In this document: one piece after another, positions 4,644-10,511 of the stretch | Layout of the letters: every line of letters starts with the position of its first letter | How positions within the stretch are numbered: the first letter of the stretch is position 1 | Assembly (NCBI GenBank): GCA_016788685.1 | Contig: JAEUSS010000507.1 | Coordinates: 1-10,511, forward strand | Direction: 5' to 3' | DNA length: 10,511 nucleotides | DNA from: Prolixibacteraceae bacterium | GTDB taxonomy: Bacteria > Bacteroidota > Bacteroidia > Bacteroidales > Prolixibacteraceae | Position numbers and translations under genes: made by a program | Notes under the pieces: model-generated | The model's input: only the letters and a program-made list of their open reading frames with translations | The model's database searches: none | What the model was told of the DNA's origin: nothing

Positions 4644-7292
4644 ATGAAAAAATCAGGAAAAGCATTAGCAACAACAGTCCTTGCCTTTTTAATGACAGCC
4701 TTGTTCATCAATACGGCATCAGCACAAGGGATATTAACCGGCTTTGTTGTCGATGATGAATTTAATACACCCATCGAGAAAGCTGTCATCACCATTCCCG
4801 GAACGTTAATCAGCGTACTAACCGATCACCAGGGAAAATATTCGTTAAGAATGGCTGCGGGCGACTATTTCCTGGAAGTAAACTGCCCCGGGTTTTACGG
4901 AAGGCAGTACAACATGACGGTTACCGACGACATCACCACCCCGATGTTTGTTATCAAACTGAAGCCCAACACTGTGGGACGAACCATGCAGCGCCAGATA
5001 ACTTCGTATGAAAACAAAAGACAGTTCCCCCAGGGAATCGAAGATTTTTCGGTGTGGAAAGTAGCAGAACAGACCGGAAATCAAAATTTCAACGAACTGT
5101 TACGGACACTTCCTTCGGCCGGTTTTTTTAGCAACGGAAGCGGATTTAACGATTCAGGCATTGCTTTCCGGGGAAATCAAATTAGCCAGACTGGTTACAC
5201 TTTCAATGGTATTTTGCTGAATAATCCTGAAACCGGATACGTGGGTTCCCCGATGCTCTCGGGACTGACCGACTGGGCCGGACAAATACAGGTAAGCAGC
5301 GGTCAGGCTGCCAATCAGCACGGGCAAACCCAATCCGGTGGGCTGATCAATATTCTTTCTTTCTTGCCGCGAGAAAAACCGGGAGCAGAAATATTGGTCA
5401 ATTACGGGAATAATGGTTTCCTGAAGACTTCGGCAACCGTTCATTCAGGCCTTTCAAAGAAAAAGATGGCGTCCTTCGTTCAGGTTTCAAGGACTTCAGG
5501 AGACGGACTGGCACAAAACACCGCATTCGGACAATACAGCTTTTTTATCAACATCCACAAAGAACTGAATCATTTTCACACCTTGGTGCTGAACCTGAAC
5601 GGGGTGATGCAACAGCACGACAAGAACATGCCCGATTCGGTTGGCAGTTATAACCGCTACGGAATTATGTACAACCGTAACTGGGGAAAACTCAATGAAA
5701 AAAACTTGTCGTGGAGCACCAACTACGGAAGAAGTCCATTGATCAGCCTGACACATTTCTGGCAACCACGAGTAAAAACACACGTCACCACCCAGATCTT
5801 CGCACAGTTTAACCGCTCGGCCCAGCTTGTGCCCAATGCACCGGACAACACCGAAATTCCCCGGGATTCAGAAGGACTGGTTTTATTTGACGACATTCGC
5901 GGGTCGAACAACGGATCAGATGTTACTGAAACCGGAATCATCCGGCTACCTGATGCCTATGGAAGATTTATCATCTCAGGAACCTCCGGAATAACCACCT
6001 TAGCAGCTATTGACAGCGAAGACCGGTTTGGTCTGCGGTCGGTTTTAACTCACCGGTACAGCAAAAAACTTAGTTTGAGCAGCAGTATCAACCTCGAACA
6101 TTATCGGGGCAACCATTTTGGCGCTGTGCATGACCTGCTCGGAGCCAGCCGTTACACCAGCCTTTCTGACGTTAACCGGCCTGACGGATATCCTGCAGAA
6201 AAGCTCTTCGAAACCGGATTCTTCCCGTCCTTCAATTCGGCCGGCCAAACTGCGTATTCATACCTGTCGTCTATTCAGTCTGGGGAGTTTTCAATGCGGC
6301 TGAACTACCAGCAATCCGGATTTTACTGGTATCTGGAGGGCACAGCTTCGCTTCAGAACCTCCGGAGAACCGATCGGTTTAACTACTTGGCTACTGCCCC
6401 TGACCGCCGAACCAAATCCGAACTTTTACCCGGAGGGCATGCACAATCCGGTATCCGGATCAATTTTCTGAATTACCATTCTGTTCATCTGCGAAGTTCG
6501 TACGGATCATATCAACCTTTATTTACAACGGTTTTCCCTTCAGGAAACAACTGGAAAAACCAGGGAGCAGCCAACGAACAGGTTTGGGATGCTGAATTGG
6601 GATACACCATCTTCAGCAGAAGATTAAAAGTGGAAGCTCTGGTTTACCGCTCACAAATCACAAACCGAAAAATGGCCAGGTACTCCAACCTGAACTCCGG
6701 GGACATGTTCGGACTGGTAAACGAGCTGGCCGAACTGCATCAGGGCATTGAGTTGAAAAGCTCATACAAAATCAACAACAACCTACAAGTCAACCTGAAC
6801 GGTGCTTTAGGCGACTGGAAATATACGAAAGACGCAAAAGCCCAAATTTACAACCCCGATAACCAGCAAACTGCCACCAATGAACTTTTGCTAAAAGAAG
6901 TGGCTGTTTCCGGCGCTCCTCAACTGCATTTTTTTGCAGAAGCAGACTATCGCTGGCTCCACAATTTTTATGTCCGCCTGAACTACTCCCGAAGCGATCG
7001 GATTTACGCGCCGTTTGGTTTGTATGATTTTAAGAACCTGGCCGACCGGAATGACTTTAAACATTGGAAATTACCGGCCTGGCAACTGTTGGGTGCCAGT
7101 GGAAATTATCTCGTTAAAATCGGGAAATCACAAACATTAAACCTCATTTTCGGGGTAAATAATATCCTGAACACCGAATACATTGAACAGGCCTTTACAA
7201 ATATTCCTGAAGGAAATGCCGGGTATACCGGCAATCAGGTCTACTACGGTACCGGGAGAACCTGGTTCGCGGGCATAAAGTGCCAGTTTTAG
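4644..7292 (+). CDS. TonB-dependent outer-membrane receptor
   Basis: Outer-membrane active transporter of 882 residues, powered by TonB-ExbBD, that would bring a scarce nutrient such as a metal chelate into the periplasm. Start: MKKSGKALATTVLAFLMTALF is a clear signal peptide with predicted cleavage ASA|QG after residue 27. A carboxypeptidase-regulatory-like beta domain spans about 30-108. The plug spans about 130-237 (GIAFRGNQISQTGYTFNGILLNN; the end SGGLINILSF leads into the barrel). The barrel runs from about 245 to the C-terminal Phe (GRTWFAGIKCQF). NGVMQQHDKN followed by a YN..WG motif (about 320-350) resembles a barrel signature of non-SusC Bacteroidetes receptors. No SusD partner follows, so it is not a classical polysaccharide SusC. 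It is divergent from the NRAMP transporter, and a bidirectional terminator begins about 70 nt after the stop. Fold assignment is secure; Mn or Fe as substrate is only inferred from context. Confidence 0.93.
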   Translation: MKKSGKALATTVLAFLMTALFINTASAQGILTGFVVDDEFNTPIEKAVITIPGTLISVLTDHQGKYSLRMAAGDYFLEVNCPGFYGRQYNMTVTDDITTPMFVIKLKPNTVGRTMQRQITSYENKRQFPQGIEDFSVWKVAEQTGNQNFNELLRTLPSAGFFSNGSGFNDSGIAFRGNQISQTGYTFNGILLNNPETGYVGSPMLSGLTDWAGQIQVSSGQAANQHGQTQSGGLINILSFLPREKPGAEILVNYGNNGFLKTSATVHSGLSKKKMASFVQVSRTSGDGLAQNTAFGQYSFFINIHKELNHFHTLVLNLNGVMQQHDKNMPDSVGSYNRYGIMYNRNWGKLNEKNLSWSTNYGRSPLISLTHFWQPRVKTHVTTQIFAQFNRSAQLVPNAPDNTEIPRDSEGLVLFDDIRGSNNGSDVTETGIIRLPDAYGRFIISGTSGITTLAAIDSEDRFGLRSVLTHRYSKKLSLSSSINLEHYRGNHFGAVHDLLGASRYTSLSDVNRPDGYPAEKLFETGFFPSFNSAGQTAYSYLSSIQSGEFSMRLNYQQSGFYWYLEGTASLQNLRRTDRFNYLATAPDRRTKSELLPGGHAQSGIRINFLNYHSVHLRSSYGSYQPLFTTVFPSGNNWKNQGAANEQVWDAELGYTIFSRRLKVEALVYRSQITNRKMARYSNLNSGDMFGLVNELAELHQGIELKSSYKINNNLQVNLNGALGDWKYTKDAKAQIYNPDNQQTATNELLLKEVAVSGAPQLHFFAEADYRWLHNFYVRLNYSRSDRIYAPFGLYDFKNLADRNDFKHWKLPAWQLLGASGNYLVKIGKSQTLNLIFGVNNILNTEYIEQAFTNIPEGNAGYTGNQVYYGTGRTWFAGIKCQF

Positions 7293-7363
7293 ATTTTCGG
7301 TCGTGATCAACCGGAGCTTTAACTATCCGAACGAATTTAAACCTCCGGAACCATTATCTCAGG

Positions 7364-7411
7364 AAAAAAAAATACCCGTGCTGACCGGATAATCAGCACG
7401 GGTGACTTTTT
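7364..7411. terminator. Bidirectional intrinsic terminator
   Basis: An 11-bp perfect stem, ACCCGTGCTGA (7374-7384) with TCAGCACGGGT (7393-7403), has an 8-nt loop. It is flanked on the left by nine A (7364-7372) and on the right by TTTTT (7407-7411), so either strand shows stem plus T run. It serves the receptor gene (+) and the beta-galactosidase gene (-), whose stop codons face each other 164 bp apart. A weaker TGCAG/CTGCA hairpin (7423-7444) with a T run lies at the galactosidase end. Confidence 0.9.
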
Positions 7412-7456
7412 ACTTATAATCATGCAGCTTCAGAAGAAACTGCAGAATCGTCTTTT

Positions 7457-10400
7457 TTACCTTACAGGTCTGATCCAATAGCTGTATTGCTGGTTTGCGA
7501 ATGGGATCTGGTACTGCTTCAGCGGCCAAGCTCCCCAACTGTCCATGCCCTGCACGCCTGTTTGCTGCCAGTCAATGTGCATGTAAATTTCGTTACGGGG
7601 CACCAGTTCTCCGGAATGGTATTGCTTCTTATCGGCTTCCGGGTCAAGATCATCAATAGCATACGGCAAAGCTGCGCAGTTCAGTAAATCTTTGGCAAAT
7701 TCGATGCGCAGGCCGTTTCCTTTCTTATTGGTTACCGAATACCAACGCACTTCCGATTTGTTTCCGCTTTCCTGCGGGCGGGCGTAACTGTAATACTGAT
7801 CGGCGATCGTTTGGCTGTACACCCCAACCAAAGAGGCTGTTTTCCGGTCCCAATAGCTCTCGCCGGGTCCGCGGCCGAACCATTTGATCTGGTCGAGTTG
7901 TTTGTTTACCTGAAGGTCATTTCCAATGCGCATCATCAGTTTGTAGTTGCCTTTTACAGCTTCAAACTGATTGTCTACCATGACCGAACCATCGGCATAA
8001 ACCGAAAGTTTTTGTTTAACAACGGCATCGCCATTGACCAGGCTCTTGCTGAAAAGAATATCGATCTGTTGCGCACTTACGGTATTTATTTTTGCTTCGA
8101 TCAGCTTGCCTTCCTGGTAAGCATTCCGCCACATACGCATGGATTTGTTGAACCCGGCACCGATATCGTTATCGGTTGGCGCACGCCAGAAAGATGGCTG
8201 GGGGCCGTTTTCCAACATCGTCATTCCTTTCAGTACATACGATTTCATGATACCGGCTTTCAGGTCGAACGTCAGGATAAAATCTTTCCCTTTAACCGTG
8301 CAGACATCGTTGCCGGTTTCCGCTTTCAACTCTCCTTTCACCGGAGTTGCAGCAGCAACAACAGGTTGACTGAGTTCAAACTGATCGTATGCCAGAACAT
8401 GGCCTGCTTCCAGGAATGGTTCTGCCTGTTTCAGCTCATAATATACATTCAGGAAATACTCGTTGCCGGCTTTCTGCTTCGTCTTTACAGGCAATACGAT
8501 GGTTTGGCTCTGCCCGGCAGTTGCCGAAAGGGTTGGCACCAGACCTTTTTCCACTTCCACTCCATTCTCGAGCAATTTCCAGGTTAATCTGACATTATCC
8601 AGATTACGGAAGAAGTATCCGTTAGTAACAGTCAGTTCATTGGATCCATTCAGTTTACTTTTGATGTGCTGGTATACCCTTTTTACCTCGGCAGCCATCG
8701 GAGTCATGCCACGATAAGCAGTTACAACGCCCTTCACACAGAAATTGTTATCGCTCAGGTTTTCGTCAGTAGGCTGATACAACGGAAAATCTCCTCCGTA
8801 AGCCATGATACGTTTGCCATTCTTAACTGTGTCGATGGACTGGTCGATCCATTCCCAGATGAATCCGCCCTGCAGGTTCGGATAATTTTCGATAGCATCC
8901 CAATACTCTTTAAAATTACCCAAACTGTTCCCCATGATGTGAGCATATTCACTCATTATCAATACGCGGTCCGGGTTACTTTCAGCATATTTAATCATCC
9001 ACTCGGGCGACGGATACTGCGGCACAATCATATCGGTATTATAATCTCTTTCAGCGCGTTCGTACTGAACCGGACGGCTGTCAGCTTTTTTAAGCCAGTC
9101 GTACGCTTCGTACATCACGGTTCCGTTTCCGGCTTCGTTGCCCAACGACCAGGTCACCACCGAAGGGTGGTTTTTATCGCGCTGATACATGCGCTGAATG
9201 CGTTCGAGCTGGGCATTACGCCATTCTTTTTTATTCGCCAGGGTGAATTCGAGATCGTAACCAAGGCCATGAGATTCAATGTTGGCCTCATCCACCACAT
9301 ACAATCCGTACTCATCGCAAAGCTGCATCCAGTATGGATCCGGAGGATAATGCGAATGACGGACCGCATTGACGTTGAGTTTTTTCATCATCTCCATGTC
9401 CTTGCGCATATCTTCCTTCGACAAAGTGTGACCTTTGGTGGCATTGTGTTCGTGACGGTTTACGCCCTTCAGGAAAACCCGTTTGCCATTGACCAGGAAA
9501 TTGTTGTCTTTGATTTCGACTGAGCGGAAGCCCACTTTTACCGGAACCACTTCCATCACTGCTCCATCTTTATCTTTCAGGCTCAGGTACAAATTATACA
9601 GGTTGGGAATTTCGGCCGACCAGGCTGCAACATCCGGCAGTTCAGTTCCGAAAGAAACTGTGGTGAAATAATTTCCGAGTACCGTTGTTTTACCTTTGGT
9701 CTGATCTTTCCATACGATGTTTCCGCTGGCATCGGTCAACTCAAGTTCAACAGAAAACTCATCGGGTTTACTGTGAATGGTTTTCTTGTCGATCTTATAA
9801 TTATTTACTTCCACATCAGCTTTCAGGATTCCTTTGGTGTAAGTGGCATCCAGTGTACTCGTGATTTTGAAATCACGGATATCAAGTTTGGGTGTCGAAT
9901 AAACGAACACGTCACGTTCGATCCCCGAAATCCGCCACATGTCCTGGCATTCCAGGTAACTTGCATCGCTCCAGCGGTATACCTGCAAAGCAACGAGGTT
10001 CTCTCCGGAAGTAACATACGGAGTAATATCAAATTCGGCAGCCAGTTTACTGTCTTCGCTATATCCTACTTTTTTACCGTTTACCCAAATGAAGAATGCC
10101 GATTTTACGGCTCCCAGATGAATGAAAACCTGACGGCCATTCCAGTCTTCGGGAATAGTAAATTTCTTCCGGTATGACCCGACCGGGTTATTATTCTCCG
10201 GAATATCGAACGGAGGATTAAGCTGGCCATACCTTTTGGCGTGACCGGCAAACTCATAGGGTTGATTCACGTAGATGGGCACGCCGTATCCGTTCACTTC
10301 CCAATTGGCCGGTACTTTAAAATTGTCCCAGGCCTGGTCGTCAAATTCGGGTTTAAAAAAACCAAGCGGCCGCTTGTGGGGATCCTGTACCCAGTTAAAT

Positions 10401-10511
10401 TTCCAGATTCCGTTTAAGGATAAGAAGTACTGCGACTTCTCACGTTCACCAACCTTTGCCAGTTCTTTGCTTTCAAACGCGAAACCGGTGGCACGCATTG
10501 GCATACGTCCT
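7457..10511 (-). CDS. lacZ: Beta-galactosidase, GH2 family (N-terminus outside window)
   Basis: Hydrolyses terminal beta-D-galactosides with retention. 1015 residues are visible from the first in-window Met (10504). That Met is not the real start: GRMPMRAT is an internal N-terminal motif of Bacteroides-type enzymes and the frame is open to the edge, so a leader, probably a signal peptide, is missing. Domains: sugar-binding jelly roll about 25-205 (NPVGSYRKKF, GAVKSAFFIWVNG), Ig-like 207-327, TIM barrel 329-620, second Ig-like 622-715, and Bgal small-chain domain about 735-1010. Catalytic residues: acid/base Glu457 in WSLGNEAGNG; nucleophile Glu519 in LIMSEYAHIMGN. Glu410 and His412 (EANIESHG) correspond to the Mg ligands of E. 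coli LacZ, and NRHEHN and VRHSHYP are conserved. Full-length multidomain architecture, no disruption seen. Secretion to the periplasm, and roles such as galactan or host-glycan use, are inference; no neighbouring glycan gene is in view. Confidence 0.95.
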   Translation of the reverse strand, partial: GRMPMRATGFAFESKELAKVGEREKSQYFLSLNGIWKFNWVQDPHKRPLGFFKPEFDDQAWDNFKVPANWEVNGYGVPIYVNQPYEFAGHAKRYGQLNPPFDIPENNNPVGSYRKKFTIPEDWNGRQVFIHLGAVKSAFFIWVNGKKVGYSEDSKLAAEFDITPYVTSGENLVALQVYRWSDASYLECQDMWRISGIERDVFVYSTPKLDIRDFKITSTLDATYTKGILKADVEVNNYKIDKKTIHSKPDEFSVELELTDASGNIVWKDQTKGKTTVLGNYFTTVSFGTELPDVAAWSAEIPNLYNLYLSLKDKDGAVMEVVPVKVGFRSVEIKDNNFLVNGKRVFLKGVNRHEHNATKGHTLSKEDMRKDMEMMKKLNVNAVRHSHYPPDPYWMQLCDEYGLYVVDEANIESHGLGYDLEFTLANKKEWRNAQLERIQRMYQRDKNHPSVVTWSLGNEAGNGTVMYEAYDWLKKADSRPVQYERAERDYNTDMIVPQYPSPEWMIKYAESNPDRVLIMSEYAHIMGNSLGNFKEYWDAIENYPNLQGGFIWEWIDQSIDTVKNGKRIMAYGGDFPLYQPTDENLSDNNFCVKGVVTAYRGMTPMAAEVKRVYQHIKSKLNGSNELTVTNGYFFRNLDNVRLTWKLLENGVEVEKGLVPTLSATAGQSQTIVLPVKTKQKAGNEYFLNVYYELKQAEPFLEAGHVLAYDQFELSQPVVAAATPVKGELKAETGNDVCTVKGKDFILTFDLKAGIMKSYVLKGMTMLENGPQPSFWRAPTDNDIGAGFNKSMRMWRNAYQEGKLIEAKINTVSAQQIDILFSKSLVNGDAVVKQKLSVYADGSVMVDNQFEAVKGNYKLMMRIGNDLQVNKQLDQIKWFGRGPGESYWDRKTASLVGVYSQTIADQYYSYARPQESGNKSEVRWYSVTNKKGNGLRIEFAKDLLNCAALPYAIDDLDPEADKKQYHSGELVPRNEIYMHIDWQQTGVQGMDSWGAWPLKQYQIPFANQQYSYWIRPVR

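Noticed and set aside
7811..9523. Plus-strand open frames of 258 and 285 codons (7811-8587, 8666-9523)
   Set aside because: They lie wholly antisense to the beta-galactosidase, whose domains and catalytic residues are intact; their sequences, rich in His, Phe and Ile, are typical antisense shadows.

Overview
The window looks like chromosomal DNA from a member of the Bacteroidota, probably class Bacteroidia and possibly near the Marinilabiliales; the lower-rank placement is inference. The signs are: a large TonB-dependent receptor with an N-terminal carboxypeptidase-regulatory-like domain and a C-terminal Phe; a GH2 beta-galactosidase of the Bacteroides type; a multi-PAS sensor kinase; A/T-rich start regions without a Shine-Dalgarno sequence; and one good match to the Bacteroidetes -7 promoter element TAnnTTTG.

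Layout. Positions 1-2192 (+) hold a multi-PAS sensor histidine kinase whose N-terminus lies outside the window. Positions 2193-3049 are 857 bp without a credible protein gene, between the converging kinase and mntH. This gap has a perfect 10-bp hairpin at its left end, a near-perfect 28-nt hairpin, several smaller nested inverted repeats and a promoter-like pair of boxes. Together these suggest a structured RNA of about 500 nt on the minus strand, which is a hypothesis. Positions 3050-4309 (-) hold a complete NRAMP divalent-metal transporter (mntH). Positions 4310-4643 are a divergent regulatory region. Positions 4644-7292 (+) hold a complete TonB-dependent outer-membrane receptor. Positions 7293-7456 are a short convergent gap with a strong bidirectional terminator. 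Positions 7457-10511 (-) hold a GH2 beta-galactosidase (lacZ type) that runs off the right edge.

How the genes may work together. The inner-membrane NRAMP importer and the TonB-dependent receptor are divergently transcribed from one 334-bp region. This arrangement would fit a two-membrane import route for Mn(II)/Fe(II) or a metal chelate, but the receptor's substrate cannot be read from sequence. The kinase and the beta-galactosidase show no evident functional link to this pair.

The only candidates for something undescribed are the possible minus-strand structured RNA at about 2233-2763, the strong over-representation of the palindrome TCCGGA (19 copies, 8 of them in the 1.36 kb of intergenic DNA), and the receptor-mntH pairing. 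No mobile element, CRISPR array, tRNA or rRNA was seen.
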